Shown: positions 7,963 through 16,876, counted from the stretch's first letter. The stretch: 64,000 bases of DNA from JBCBWG01 sp036804185 (GCA_050330095.1 JBHJOC010000038.1:7323-71322); one strand, 5' to 3'. Notes: generated from the letters alone by a model not told the origin. Program-made: numbers and translations.

Positions 7963-8272
7963 GTCAATCTCGGTCTTTGCCGGGACCAAGCCAAAAAATG
8001 ATCGGGAGCACCTGGGCCAGGCAGGCCAGGCAGGCGCCCGTTGATCACGTGCTGCATCGCCATCCATCACGCCATCCCGTGCAGCCCAAGGCGGACGCGG
8101 CTCGATTGGGCGCCCTGTCCCTCCTGTATTTGCGGCCCGAACGTGCTTCCGCTTTAGTCAGAAGCGCTTTAAAGCGAACGGGCTGAGCATCGCGACGCGC
8201 CTGCACGGCGCGCTGACGCCTCGACAGTAAAGATCGAGAGAAACGAATCCAATTCGTGGTGGCGACTGAGTG
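7963..8272. other. Intergenic region, little to see
   Basis: No gene is supported here. A 9-base tandem GCCAGGCAG doublet is at 8016-8033, and a weak inverted pair AAGCGCTTTAAAGCG is near 8160. The downstream Trm112 gene may be cotranscribed with the LON-domain gene or have its own promoter here. Confidence 0.4.
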
Positions 8273-8539
8273 ATGCAGGATAGCGGACACATCCCGCAAA
8301 CCGCTGCAAAGGGCGACGCAGACGCGGAGGCTGGAACGCGCCCCGTCGAGCGGCATCTGCTCGAGTTGTTCGTCTGTCCGCTGCGCAAAACGATGCTCAT
8401 CTACGACCGCGACGCCCAGGAGTTGATCAGCCCGGCAGCCAACCTTGCCTATCCGATCAGGGACGGGGTGCCGATGCTGAGCGAGGGGTGCGCGCGCGCG
8501 TTGACCGACGCTGATCGCCACAAGCACCGGATCAAGTAG
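8273..8539 (+). CDS. Trm112 family (UPF0434) protein
   Basis: This 88-residue protein matches the small bacterial Trm112-like family. It carries LLELFVCPLRKTML at about residues 31-44, then NLAYPIRDGVPML, the conserved second half. It lacks the second, third and fourth zinc cysteines of eukaryotic Trm112, as most bacterial members do. Trm112 proteins activate methyltransferases; which partner is served here is unknown. A GTG codon immediately before the ATG is an alternative start. An N-terminal extension of about 28 polar residues precedes the domain. Confidence 0.85.
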   Translation: MQDSGHIPQTAAKGDADAEAGTRPVERHLLELFVCPLRKTMLIYDRDAQELISPAANLAYPIRDGVPMLSEGCARALTDADRHKHRIK

Positions 8540-8617
8540 CTTGCATAGCGCGCCGACGTCGGCTCCCGATCTGCCGGCTCGCGTTCCGCTTCAGCGGCTT
8601 GCGACGCCGACTCGTGG

Positions 8618-8683
8618 TGCGTCACTCACGCTTGGTCAATCGGGTGCTGCAAACGAAACCAAGTGTCGGAGACGGAACACTAG
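8618..8683. repeat. Repeat family C (copy 2)
   Basis: Contains CTTGGTCAATCGGGTGCTGC and GAAACCAAGTGTCGGAGACG, matching the right two-thirds of copy C1 at 6141-6218, and ends GGAACACTAG. The left arm differs (GTCACTCACGC), so the palindrome is less perfect. Confidence 0.75.
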
Positions 8684-8728
8684 GACCCGCTTTTCGATCA
8701 GAAGTCCCTGCGCCATCCGCAACATCCG
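8680..8728. repeat. Repeat family B (copy 2)
   Basis: Reads CTAGGACCCGCTTTTCGATC, then AGAAGTCCCTGCGCCATCCG. It shares AGAAGTCCCTGCxCCATCxGC with the copy at 38425. Only one half of the palindrome is present. Confidence 0.65.
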
Positions 8729-8848
8729 ATCCGACAGAATCGCCAATGCGCGTCTCAGGCCGGACAAATGTGCTTCGAAATCGGTGGAATAGAGCATTAT
8801 CATCCGACCACTTGACCGCGAATGCGGTCTCGTTGGGTCGGATAGTGC
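8728..8848. repeat. Repeat family F (copy 1)
   Basis: Starts GATCCGACAGAATCGCCA and later has GGAATAGAGCATTATCATCCGACCAC...TGACCGCGAATG. The same ordered words occur at 41187-41310. The end can fold on itself: ATCCGACCAC and a downstream GGTCGGAT pair around CCGCGAATGCGG. Confidence 0.75.
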
Positions 8849-8849
8849 C

Positions 8850-9977
8850 CTAACGCCCCAGAAGCCGGCCTGATCGTTCGTCGAGATAAGCCTGGGTTCG
8901 CATTTCACTGAGGCGTGATGCCGTTCGCTTAAAGAGGAACGCACCGTCTCCCTCTGGATAAAGATCATCCGGCTCCGCCTCGGCAGAAATCACCAGCCCG
9001 ACGCCAGCGTCATAGAGGGTATCGATCAAATTGACGAAACGCCGTGCCGCATTGCGATCATGCGGGCCGAGCCGCGGTACATCGTCAATGAACAAGGTGT
9101 GGAAGTGGCGCGCCAACGCCAGATAGTCCCGCGGACCAAGCGGCTTTTCACAGAGATCGGCAAAGCCGAAGCGCGCGACCCCGCCCGCTGATGCTGGAAC
9201 AGCTATCGTTCGGCCCAACACCGTGATCGTGGTCGCCTTCACCTCATGACCACGCGCAAACTCAATCCAAAGTGCATCCATGGCCGCGCGGGCTTCAGGA
9301 CCAAGTGGCGTGCAATAGAGCTGGCGCCCCGCAAGCTTCTCGCGCCGGTAGTCTTGATCATGATCGAGTGCAAAAACCTCCATGTGCTCCTCGATCAACT
9401 TGATGAACGGAACGAACAGCGGTCGGTTCAGCCCATCCTTGTAGAGCCCATCCGGCGGGACGTTGGAGGTCGCTATCACGGTAACGCCCCGCTCGAAAAG
9501 CGCGCGAAACAAGCGCCCAAGAATCATAGCATCCGCGATGTCCGTAACGTGCAGTTCGTCAAAGCACAGCAGCGACGCCGTGCTCGCAACCCGCTCCGCG
9601 ACGAGGGGCAATGGGTCGCCCGGGTGACTTTTCCGAAACCGCGCGATCAACTCGTGCACTTCGGCCATGAACTCGTGGAAGTGGACGCGCCGCTTTGAGG
9701 CTGCATGAACATGCTCGGCGAAGAGGTCCATCAGCAGGGTCTTGCCGCGTCCAACGCCACCAAACAGGTAAAGCCCGCGCACCGGCGCCATCCGCCTTGG
9801 CTTGCTGCCAAGCCAACCGAACCGCCGCTGAGGCGACCCGGCCCCCGAGCGCGCGATATCGTCGGCGACGCGCTGCAAACGCCCAATGGCGGCACGCTGC
9901 ACGACGTTGGCTGCGAGATGCCCACTGCTGACAAGGTTCTCGTAGGCCAAGACGATCGACGTCGGGTGCTGCAGCAT
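8850..9977 (-). CDS. zapE: Cell division protein ZapE (AFG1-like ATPase)
   Basis: This 375-residue protein matches ZapE, an ATPase that interacts with FtsZ and is needed for normal division under stress. The P-loop GGVGRGKT spans residues 73-80, FHEFM follows at about 100, and the Walker B CFDELHVTD and the TSNVPP sensor segment are in the expected order. The C-terminus has the family's RRFVNLIDTLYD segment. The frame is open up to 10076, which would add 33 residues; I prefer the ATG at 9977, where the family's HPTSIVLAYENLV-like start occurs. It is convergent with the repeat block and diverges from the GNAT gene. Confidence 0.9.
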   Translation of the reverse strand: MLQHPTSIVLAYENLVSSGHLAANVVQRAAIGRLQRVADDIARSGAGSPQRRFGWLGSKPRRMAPVRGLYLFGGVGRGKTLLMDLFAEHVHAASKRRVHFHEFMAEVHELIARFRKSHPGDPLPLVAERVASTASLLCFDELHVTDIADAMILGRLFRALFERGVTVIATSNVPPDGLYKDGLNRPLFVPFIKLIEEHMEVFALDHDQDYRREKLAGRQLYCTPLGPEARAAMDALWIEFARGHEVKATTITVLGRTIAVPASAGGVARFGFADLCEKPLGPRDYLALARHFHTLFIDDVPRLGPHDRNAARRFVNLIDTLYDAGVGLVISAEAEPDDLYPEGDGAFLFKRTASRLSEMRTQAYLDERSGRLLGR

Positions 9978-10388
9978 GATCTCGTCCGAGGCGCTTTCGG
10001 CGGTATTGGAGCTACGGCTGTTCAGGCTCTGGCGACCCCGCGATACGCCCGCAACCGCGGCCCGGCCGAAAGCCAAGGTGGCCGTTAGGCGACATCATCC
10101 GCATTTTTCTGGCCCGTGGCGGGATTGAGCGACGCCAGCCGACAACGTCCGCCCAAAAACTGACGCGATGTAGCGTGTCGGAATACGGGTTGGTCAAGCC
10201 GCACGATGGGCGACACCACGCAGCATTGTGCAGCGCAGCAAAAACCGAGTAGACTTCGCCCGGGCGATTGGAACCAGAAACACCGGACGCGGATCGGGCG
10301 GCTCTTGGGCAGATGCTGATCCGATGATACCGGGGGCTGATCGCACCTCTCCTCGTTGAGCCGCACGATGCGGCAAGGAGCAGTTGAC
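9978..10388. other. Divergent intergenic region zapE / GNAT
   Basis: Both promoters should lie here. Short frames on both strands have no family resemblance. Just before the GNAT start is an AAGGAG ribosome-binding site (10375-10380). No repeat-family copy was found. Confidence 0.4.
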
Positions 10389-10973
10389 ATGAGCGAGCAA
10401 TCCCACACGGTTCCCTATCATGCGATCCGAAAACTTCTGCCTACCGAGACTTCAGAGTTTCGTGACCATCTCCTGAGGCTCAGCCCAGAAGGCCGCCGGC
10501 TGCGGTTCGCGCACGCAGTCTCGGACAGCTTTCTATCCGACTACGCAGCACGCATGTGCGATCTGGGCAGCATCGTCTTCGGATATTTCGACGAACGCGG
10601 TGTCTTGCGCGCCGCTGCCGAACTGAGAAAGCTCGGCGATGGCTGGAGTCCGAATGCCGAGGCGGCCTTCTCGGTCGAGGAAACTTACCAGGAACGCGGC
10701 CTCGGGACGCTTCTCATGGGCCGGGTGATCCGGTCCGCCCGGAATCGCGGCGTGACCCACCTCTATATCAGTTGCCTCGCCGAGAACGCGAAAATGCTGG
10801 CGATTGCCAGAAAGTACGATGCAAAACTCTCGTTCGAATCGGGTGAGGTCATCGGCGACATCCTACCGCCGCACGCCAACTACTTCTCGCAGATCGCTGA
10901 AGCCGTCGATGACCGGATTGAGTTCATGATGGCGGTTCTCGAAGTCGGTGCCAGGTCCCGCGCCGCCGCCTGA
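10389..10973 (+). CDS. GNAT-family N-acetyltransferase
   Basis: This 194-residue protein has a GNAT acetyl-CoA-binding fold. The pyrophosphate-binding loop is ERGLGTLLMGRVI at about residues 103-115 (QxxGxG/A type), preceded by a beta strand with AAFSVEETY. The C-terminal part NAKMLAIARKYDAKL is the usual alpha4 region. The opening, with an RLRFxxxxSD motif, resembles GNAT domains found fused to acyl-CoA synthetases or acting on proteins, but the substrate is unknown. The ATG at 10389 follows AAGGAG by eight bases and is preferred to the frame start at 10356. Confidence 0.82.
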   Translation: MSEQSHTVPYHAIRKLLPTETSEFRDHLLRLSPEGRRLRFAHAVSDSFLSDYAARMCDLGSIVFGYFDERGVLRAAAELRKLGDGWSPNAEAAFSVEETYQERGLGTLLMGRVIRSARNRGVTHLYISCLAENAKMLAIARKYDAKLSFESGEVIGDILPPHANYFSQIAEAVDDRIEFMMAVLEVGARSRAAA

Positions 10974-10988
10974 CACAGGCCGCTCCCT

Positions 10989-11012
10989 GCAGCACCGCTT
11001 CGGCGGTGCTGC
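10989..11012. terminator. Perfect hairpin between convergent genes
   Basis: GCAGCACCGC and GCGGTGCTGC form a perfect 10-bp stem closed by a TTCG tetraloop, between the ends of the GNAT gene (10973) and gph (11022). No T run follows on either strand, so it may act as a 3' end stabiliser or a weak bidirectional terminator rather than a classic intrinsic one. Confidence 0.65.
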
Positions 11013-11021
11013 CGCCCACGC

Positions 11022-11687
11022 TCAGGCAGCCAGCCGATTGATCAGACTTGGGAGCCCAGCGAAATCGGCAAAGCGCCCAACCGGCTCGGCGGCCAAGTCC
11101 CCGTTCAGATAGCCACCCGTATAGAGCACGAACGGAAGGCCGGCCGCCATCGCGCAGGCGCAGTCGACCTCACTGTCGCCGATAGAAAAGACTGTCGGTG
11201 TGTCGAGATCTTTCGCGGCTTTCAGCAATGGGGCGGGATGCGGCTTCCGGTAGGGGAGGGTGTCACCCGCGACCACCACGCGTATGAGGTCACTCCAACC
11301 GAGCGCCTCGACGATCGCCATCGTCGGTTCTGTTGGCTTGTTCGTGCACAACGCCAGACGATGGCCGGTGGCGGCAAGCTGCGCCAGCGCCGCGACACTG
11401 CCGGGCATCGGTAGATTGTCTTCTGGCGGAGCAGCCGCGTAGTGCGCAAGAAAGCGTTCGCACTGGGCAGGAAACGCTTCCATATCGAAGGCACTGCGTG
11501 CCTTTAGCGCTCGCTCGAGAAACGTGGCAGCTCCGTTTCCCACGTAAGCACGGGTCTCGGCCAGATCGAGCGGCCTCAGGCCTCTTTCGGCCATGAAAGC
11601 GTTGGCAATCTTGCAGATTGCAGGCGCACTCTCGACCAGCGTTCCGTCAAGATCAAAGACGATGCCGATCACACCACATCGCTCCAC
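11022..11687 (-). CDS. gph: Phosphoglycolate phosphatase-like HAD hydrolase
   Basis: This 221-residue protein is a HAD-superfamily phosphatase of the Gph type, which removes phosphate from 2-phosphoglycolate formed by oxidative DNA damage repair or by Rubisco. Motif I is FDLDGT (Asp12, Asp14), motif II is CTNKP, motif III contains the lysine in YRKPHP, and motif IV is GDSEVD. The cap region between motifs I and II is of the helical C1 type. It overlaps the end of the redoxin gene by 19 bases, so the two are translationally linked. Related HAD phosphatases with other sugar phosphates as substrate cannot be excluded. Confidence 0.88.
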   Translation of the reverse strand: MERCGVIGIVFDLDGTLVESAPAICKIANAFMAERGLRPLDLAETRAYVGNGAATFLERALKARSAFDMEAFPAQCERFLAHYAAAPPEDNLPMPGSVAALAQLAATGHRLALCTNKPTEPTMAIVEALGWSDLIRVVVAGDTLPYRKPHPAPLLKAAKDLDTPTVFSIGDSEVDCACAMAAGLPFVLYTGGYLNGDLAAEPVGRFADFAGLPSLINRLAA

Positions 11688-12226
11688 TTGATCGAGCAGC
11701 CAAGTGAGGGGTGCTGGTTGCGCGGCGCAGTTCCTGTTTCAGCAATCTGGCGCATCGCCTCGTACAGCTCGCGCCGGGCATCAGTCGGGCCAGCGTGCTG
11801 GCGCGAGGCGTCCAGACGGCCGCGATACTGCAGCGAAAGGTTTGCGTCGAACCCGTAGAAGTCCGGTGTGCAAACGGCGCCATAGGCGCGAGCAACAGCC
11901 TGCGTCTCGTCGTGCAGATAGGGAAAGCCGAACCCGTTGTGCTCAGCGAAAAGCTTCATGTTGGCGAATGAATCTTCCGGATAGGCCGTCGCATCATTTG
12001 AATTGATGGCAACGACCATAACCCCAAGCAGCGCAAGGTCGCGCGCATCACGTGCGAGGCGATCGGCGATCGCTTTGACGTATGGGCAGTGATTGCAGAT
12101 GAATGCCACCACCGTTCCACGCGGGCCGGCGCAATCCGCCAAACGAAGCAGGCGCCCATCAGTCGCAGGGAGCGTGAAGGGCGGGGCACGAAAGCCGACT
12201 TCGACCCTTGGAGCTTCGGCCGCCAT
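11669..12226 (-). CDS. Thioredoxin-like redoxin (AhpC/TSA-type) with CxxC
   Basis: This 185-residue protein has the thioredoxin-like peroxiredoxin fold found in a group of proteins with the motif CNHCPYVK (Cys44, Cys47 here). The order GFRAPPFTLPATDG, FICNHCPYV, VAINSNDA, YLHDETQAVARAYGAVCTPDFYGFD is typical of this conserved but poorly studied redoxin group. A role in peroxide or thiol redox chemistry is inferred. I chose the ATG at 12226 because GGGGAGA lies just upstream; the frame extends to 12502 but without homology. It overlaps gph downstream. Confidence 0.85.
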   Translation of the reverse strand: MAAEAPRVEVGFRAPPFTLPATDGRLLRLADCAGPRGTVVAFICNHCPYVKAIADRLARDARDLALLGVMVVAINSNDATAYPEDSFANMKLFAEHNGFGFPYLHDETQAVARAYGAVCTPDFYGFDANLSLQYRGRLDASRQHAGPTDARRELYEAMRQIAETGTAPRNQHPSLGCSIKWSDVV

Positions 12227-12308
12227 GATTAGTCTCCCCGAATGTGAACGAGAACGTCTCTGTATTATTTTACATTTCCCGACCGTGGCGGACGTCCGCA
12301 AAGCTGCG

Positions 12309-13001
12309 TCAGCCGATCGCTCGTTGTGCTGCCTCCCGGATCGCTCTGATGTTGCGACCATAGACATCCGGTCGCTCGACGGAACCGCCAGCGAAAACAG
12401 CGGAACCCGCGACAAGGCAGTCAGCGCCGGCCGCAGCAACGAGTGGGGCGGTCTCGGGCGTAACGCCTCCATCGATCTGGACGTGTATCGGCCGGTCCCC
12501 AATCATCGCACGCAACCGGCGGGTCTTTTCGACCCCGGAGTGAATGAATTTCTGGCCGCCGAAGCCGGGGTTTACGGTCATCACCAGCACGAGGTCGCAC
12601 AAGTCGAGCACGTGCTCGACCGCCTCGACCGGAGTCGCCGGGTTCAGCACCACGCCAGATTTGACGCCATGCGCTCGGATTAATTGCAGCGTGCGATGGA
12701 TGTGCGGCCCAGCCTCGACGTGCGCCGAGATAAGGTCCGCACCGGCCGCGGCATACGCTTCGACATAAGGGTCCACTGGCGAAATCATCAGATGGACATC
12801 CATGAACGTCTTGACGTGCGCGCGGAAAGCCTTCACGGCGGGCGGCCCGAACGTCAGGTTCGGGACGAAATGTCCGTCCATCACATCGACGTGCACCCAG
12901 TCAGCGCCTTGCGCCTCGATCGCGCGGATCTCGGCGCCGAAGTTCGCAAAATCCGCCGACAGGATCGACGGCGCGATCTTGATGTCACGGGTGAAGGTCA
13001 T
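12309..13001 (-). CDS. rpe: Ribulose-phosphate 3-epimerase
   Basis: This 230-residue TIM-barrel enzyme interconverts ribulose 5-phosphate and xylulose 5-phosphate in the pentose phosphate and Calvin pathways. Signature segments are IAPSILSADF near the N-terminus, HVDVMDGHFVPN, the DVHLMI metal-binding strand, VMTVNPGFGGQKF, and IDGGV near the end. These hold the catalytic Asp pair and metal-binding His residues. Start at the ATG 13001 (MTFTRDIKIAPS), which places the first beta strand correctly; the frame runs 14 codons further. It lies upstream of the redoxin and gph genes in the same direction with an 82-base gap. Confidence 0.95.
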   Translation of the reverse strand: MTFTRDIKIAPSILSADFANFGAEIRAIEAQGADWVHVDVMDGHFVPNLTFGPPAVKAFRAHVKTFMDVHLMISPVDPYVEAYAAAGADLISAHVEAGPHIHRTLQLIRAHGVKSGVVLNPATPVEAVEHVLDLCDLVLVMTVNPGFGGQKFIHSGVEKTRRLRAMIGDRPIHVQIDGGVTPETAPLVAAAGADCLVAGSAVFAGGSVERPDVYGRNIRAIREAAQRAIG

Positions 13002-13394
13002 TCGGCAGCTTCTCTCGATCGGTCGATGTCGGTTCAGCCACACAACGCTGCGCGCGCCCGAGGGTCAACCCCCGAAGGTTCCGAAGCGAGACCGTCGAGC
13101 GTTCCCCACCTTCGGTGGAGCCCGTTGCCTCGCCGAGGCGCCTCAGCGTCGACGACTAAGAGGCCGGGAGAGCACACCCATCCTGGACGTCTGCCCCGGC
13201 CTGGTCGCGACATCGCAACCGGCACGAGGTCCAATATGTTCAGTCCGCTACTGAAATCGCAAAGGCAATCACAACAGTGGTGTCCTGGACCTGTTCAAAT
13301 AAACGCCGTGACGCGGGTTCAACAAGAAGCGGAAAATGGCAGCGCGAAAGCTGCCATTTCCCACCATGCACCCGAATGTTCATCGCATGCGATG
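13002..13394. other. Intergenic region between dsrE-like gene and rpe
   Basis: No gene is supported. It contains a strong hairpin at 13331-13361, described separately, and small self-complementary words near 13110 and 13130. The rpe promoter should lie here. Confidence 0.4.
13331..13361 (-). terminator. Probable terminator of the DsrE-like gene
   Basis: GGAAAATGGCAGC pairs with GCTGCCATTTCC around a short CGCGAAA-type loop, with one bulged A. On the minus strand it lies about 35 bases after the DsrE-like stop codon and is followed by a moderately T-rich stretch (GCTTCTTGTTG). Confidence 0.6.
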
Positions 13395-13847
13395 TCAAGG
13401 TTTGATATAGGTATATCCTAGCTGCTGCAGATGCGAGAGTTCAGCGACGCCCGAGGGCACGATGTCTTCCGCAAAGACTTCGAACAAGTCCTCCTCATAT
13501 GAGATCTTTCGACCCTGAAGAGTATTGTCGCAGATCACTTGCGCCACCCCCTGGGCCTTGAGACTGGTGAGCCTCTGCTGCAGCTTTTCATTCAAAACTG
13601 CGCTTCTCAAAAGGCTAACACCATCGCCGTGCATGACCACCTTGACGTCGATATTATCCTGTCCCACGGCGTTGATGTGGTTCTGGATATTGCCAAGCGC
13701 GCGAACATAGGCCTCATCCGACGTTCCACCATCATAATTGATATGATAAACGACCTTTTGTTTGCTGTACCTTTGCTCAGCTTGAACCTGAGCGACCCCA
13801 CCAAGGGACATCAGCGCTAAAAGCGCAGCCACCACGTAGATTTTCAT
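13395..13847 (-). CDS. Secreted DsrE/DsrF-like protein
   Basis: This 150-residue protein has an N-terminal signal peptide (MKIYVVAALLALMSLGGVAQVQA, cleavage after about residue 23). The mature part has a DsrE-like fold: a YHINYDGG start, INAVGQDNIDVKVVMHGDG in the middle, and an AQVICDNTL segment carrying its only cysteine. Periplasmic proteins of this kind accompany sulfur or redox metabolism, but their function is mostly unknown. The ATG at 13847 follows GGAGACGTCAAA; the frame start 21 bases earlier is less likely. The coding and upstream DNA (13850-14000) is more AT-rich than the neighbours, which could mean a recent transfer. Confidence 0.78.
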   Translation of the reverse strand: MKIYVVAALLALMSLGGVAQVQAEQRYSKQKVVYHINYDGGTSDEAYVRALGNIQNHINAVGQDNIDVKVVMHGDGVSLLRSAVLNEKLQQRLTSLKAQGVAQVICDNTLQGRKISYEEDLFEVFAEDIVPSGVAELSHLQQLGYTYIKP

Positions 13848-14118
13848 TTTGACGTCTCCGATCTTCATTTTCTCGGTTTGATGGTGTTCAGAGCGTCGAC
13901 TTTATCCTTTCCGTCACCGTCACGAAATCAAAACATTCAAACGCAAAATCTATAACGCTCTCCGCAATCCCATTAGAAATCACTCCTCAAACATCATCAA
14001 AAGTGCCGTGGCGCGTCCACCGAACCGGCATTCCGCAAAACGAGCATTGCGTGGCCGGAGCGCTCACGCTAGCTCTACCCGTACACATTTCCTTGAAGTG
14101 CCCTGGGAGACCGAAGAC

Positions 14119-15240
14119 ATGGCGACGACACACAAACTTCTCCTGCTGCCGGGTGACGGGATCGGCGTCGAGACGATGGCCGAGGTCGAGCGCGTGCTTC
14201 GTTTCTTCAACGAGAACAGCAACGCAGTGTCATTCGAGACGGAGACAGACTTGGTGGGCGGCGCGGCGATTGACGCCCACGGGGTCCCAGTCACCGACGC
14301 GACAATGGCCAAGGCCAAGGCGAGCGATGCCATAATCTTCGGCTCGGTCGGCGGGCCAAAGTGGGACGCCGTTCCTTATGCGATCCGGCCTGAGGCAGGC
14401 TTGTTGCGGTTGCGCAAGGACCTCGACCTGTTCGCAAACCTCAGACCGGCCATCTGTTATCCGGCGCTGGCGGAGGCCTCGTCACTGCGCCGCGACCTGG
14501 TGGAGGGCCTCGATATTCTCATTCTGCGTGAGTTGACGGGCGGGACCTATTTCGGCGAGCCGAAGGAGATCGTGACGCTCGAGAACGGCGAGAAGCGTGC
14601 CGTCGACACCACTGTCTACACCACGCATGAAATCGAGCGGATCGCTAAGGTCGCGTTCGATCTGGCGCGCAAGCGGCGCAATACGGTCCATTCGGCTGAG
14701 AAGCGCAACGTCATGAAAACGGGCGTGTTGTGGAACGAGGTGGTCACTGCGACGCACACAGCTTACGCACCGGACGTCATGCTGCACCACATTCTCGCGG
14801 ACAACTGCGCGATGCAGCTCGTCCGCAATCCAAAGCAGTTCGATGTTGTGGTTTGCGACAACCTGTTCGGCGACATCCTTTCCGATGCGGCAGCCATGCT
14901 CACGGGGTCGCTCGGCATGCTGCCCTCAGCCTCGCTTGGTGCACCGGACACAGCAACGGGTCGCCGCAACGCGCTTTACGAGCCCGTGCATGGCTCCGCG
15001 CCTGATATTGCTGGCCAAGGTAAGGCCAACCCCATCGCGACCATCGCCTCGTTCGCAATGGCCTTGCGTTATTCATTCGATCGCGGTTCTGAGGCTGATC
15101 TCGTCGAAACAGCGATTGCCAACGTCCTTGCGCAAGGCTACCGCACGGGCGACATCATGCAGCCCAATATGCGGCTCGTCTCCACGACTGAAATGGGGAA
15201 AGCGATCGTCGACGAACTCGGGCGGTTGGCGCGCTCTTAG
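14119..15240 (+). CDS. leuB: 3-isopropylmalate dehydrogenase
   Basis: This 373-residue enzyme oxidatively decarboxylates 3-isopropylmalate in leucine synthesis. It has LLLPGDGIGVETM at residues 7-19, the substrate-binding GSVGGPKWD and LRKDLDLFANLRPA segments, the RELTGGTYFGEPKE loop specific to LeuB among the isocitrate-dehydrogenase-like enzymes, the metal-binding DNLFGDILSD, and the NAD-binding EPVHGSAPDIAGQGKANP. Length is normal. The ATG at 14119 follows GGGAGA; the frame begins 37 codons earlier without homology. No other leu genes lie in the window. Confidence 0.97.
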   Translation: MATTHKLLLLPGDGIGVETMAEVERVLRFFNENSNAVSFETETDLVGGAAIDAHGVPVTDATMAKAKASDAIIFGSVGGPKWDAVPYAIRPEAGLLRLRKDLDLFANLRPAICYPALAEASSLRRDLVEGLDILILRELTGGTYFGEPKEIVTLENGEKRAVDTTVYTTHEIERIAKVAFDLARKRRNTVHSAEKRNVMKTGVLWNEVVTATHTAYAPDVMLHHILADNCAMQLVRNPKQFDVVVCDNLFGDILSDAAAMLTGSLGMLPSASLGAPDTATGRRNALYEPVHGSAPDIAGQGKANPIATIASFAMALRYSFDRGSEADLVETAIANVLAQGYRTGDIMQPNMRLVSTTEMGKAIVDELGRLARS

Positions 15241-15393
15241 AGCGGCTCTGAGATGCCGAAAGCACCGATGCGCGTCACAGTTCGGAGAAAGTTGCGCTCG
15301 TCCCGCTTTTCGATCGGAAGTCTCAGACGAGGAGGGGATGTTCATCCGCCCCCCCGGAACCCCGAATGCCGTCTGGTGTGGCCGGATCGTACT

Positions 15394-16698
15394 CTAAGCG
15401 CTGCCGACACCAACATAGGTGAAGCCAAGCCGCTCCAGTTCTGAGCGGCGGTAAATGTTGCGCAGATCGACGACGATCGGCTCGCGCAGCAGCGCTTTCA
15501 ACCTCTTGAGGTCAAGCGCGCGAAATTCGTTCCACTCTGTGACGATCGCAACGGCGTCGGCGCCATCGAGACAGGAATAGGCGTCGTCACACAACTCGAC
15601 CCCGGGGAGCACGAGTTCCGCTTGCGCCCGGCCTTCAGGATCATACCCGCGCACACGCGCGCCTCCGTCGAGAAGAACCCGTGCAATGTCGATCGCGGGT
15701 GAGTCACGCATGTCATCGGTGTTCGGCTTGAACGTCAGTCCGAGCAGCGCAATCGTCTTGCCGCGCACTGAATTGCCGCAGGCTGCGATGATCTTACGGC
15801 CCATCTGCCGTTTGCGTTGTCCGTTCACGGCGGCGACCGTCTCGACGATCCGGAGGGGGGCGTCGTAGTCCTGCGCCGTTTTAATGAGCGCCAGGGTGTC
15901 CTTCGGAAAACAAGACCCACCGTAACCTGGCCCTGCGTTGAGGAACTTTGGACCGATCCGGTTATCAGCACCGATACCGCGCGCGACTTGCTGGACGTCA
16001 GCTCCAACCCGTTCGCAAAGGTCGGCAACTTCGTTGATGAACGTGATCTTGAGCGCGAGAAACGCGTTGGCTGCGTATTTTATGAGTTCCGACGTCCGAC
16101 GCCCGGTGACCTGGATCGGCGCCTGATTGAGATAGAGCGGCCGGTAGACTTCCTCCATGATCCCGGCCGCATGCGCGTCCTCCGCGCCGATAATGATGCG
16201 ATCGGGCCGCTTGAAGTCTTCAATGGCCGAGCCCTCCCTCAGAAACTCGGGATTCGAGACCACGCGAATGTCGAGGTCCGGCCGGGCGTCGCGGACGATC
16301 CGCTCAACCTCGTCACCGGTCCCAACCGGGACCGTCGATTTCGTTGCCAGCACGAGGGGTTGGTTCGCTAGGCGAGCAATTTGCCGCGCAGCTTCATACA
16401 CATAAGTTAGATCGGCATGGCCATCCCCGCGGCGCGACGGCGTGCCAACGGCGATGAAGACCACCTCGGCCTGATCGATCGCCGAGCCGAGATCTGTTGA
16501 GAAGACAAGGCGGCCTGCACTGGCGTTGCTCGCAACCAGCGCTTCGAGCCCCGGCTCGTAGATCGGCATGATGTTGCGACGAAGTTTTTCGATCTTGTCG
16601 GCGTCGGTATCCACGCAGACGACCCGATGGCCGAAGTCGGCAAAGCAGGCACCTGACACGAGACCGACGTACCCTGAGCCGACCATGACAATTTTCAT
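15394..16698 (-). CDS. ugd: UDP-glucose 6-dehydrogenase
   Basis: This 434-residue enzyme oxidises UDP-glucose twice to UDP-glucuronate, a precursor for capsule, exopolysaccharide and lipid A sugars. It has the NAD-binding MKIVMVGSGYVGLVSG start, VGTPSRRGDGHADLTYV, the EFLREGSAIED segment, and the catalytic GPGYGGSCFPKDT loop with Cys263. The C-terminal UDP-binding domain shows FKPNTDDMRDSP. All expected motifs are present and the length is normal. Start at 16698 places the Rossmann strand at residue 1. It stands alone between leuB and the protease gene. Confidence 0.96.
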   Translation of the reverse strand: MKIVMVGSGYVGLVSGACFADFGHRVVCVDTDADKIEKLRRNIMPIYEPGLEALVASNASAGRLVFSTDLGSAIDQAEVVFIAVGTPSRRGDGHADLTYVYEAARQIARLANQPLVLATKSTVPVGTGDEVERIVRDARPDLDIRVVSNPEFLREGSAIEDFKRPDRIIIGAEDAHAAGIMEEVYRPLYLNQAPIQVTGRRTSELIKYAANAFLALKITFINEVADLCERVGADVQQVARGIGADNRIGPKFLNAGPGYGGSCFPKDTLALIKTAQDYDAPLRIVETVAAVNGQRKRQMGRKIIAACGNSVRGKTIALLGLTFKPNTDDMRDSPAIDIARVLLDGGARVRGYDPEGRAQAELVLPGVELCDDAYSCLDGADAVAIVTEWNEFRALDLKRLKALLREPIVVDLRNIYRRSELERLGFTYVGVGSA

Positions 16699-16876
16699 CG
16701 TCAAGAACTCCCGAAAGCAATGAGGTGACCGGCAGCGTCTTGCAGACCGAGGACAGCGCGGGTTCGCCGCAGATTGCCAAGCGGATCGAAGCTGCCTCAG
16801 CGCATCAGCTGCTGTAGTGGGCCCCATCGGCAACACTGAACAGCGTGGACAGTACTAGACTTATTATCTCTCTGGT

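Larger units (their letters stand above)
8540..8849. other. Intergenic block filled by repeats C2, B2 and F1
   Basis: Between the convergent Trm112 and zapE genes there is no credible gene. From 8618 to 8848 it is an uninterrupted run of three repeat-family copies, and the last ends about one base before the zapE stop codon (8850-8852). Confidence 0.6.
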
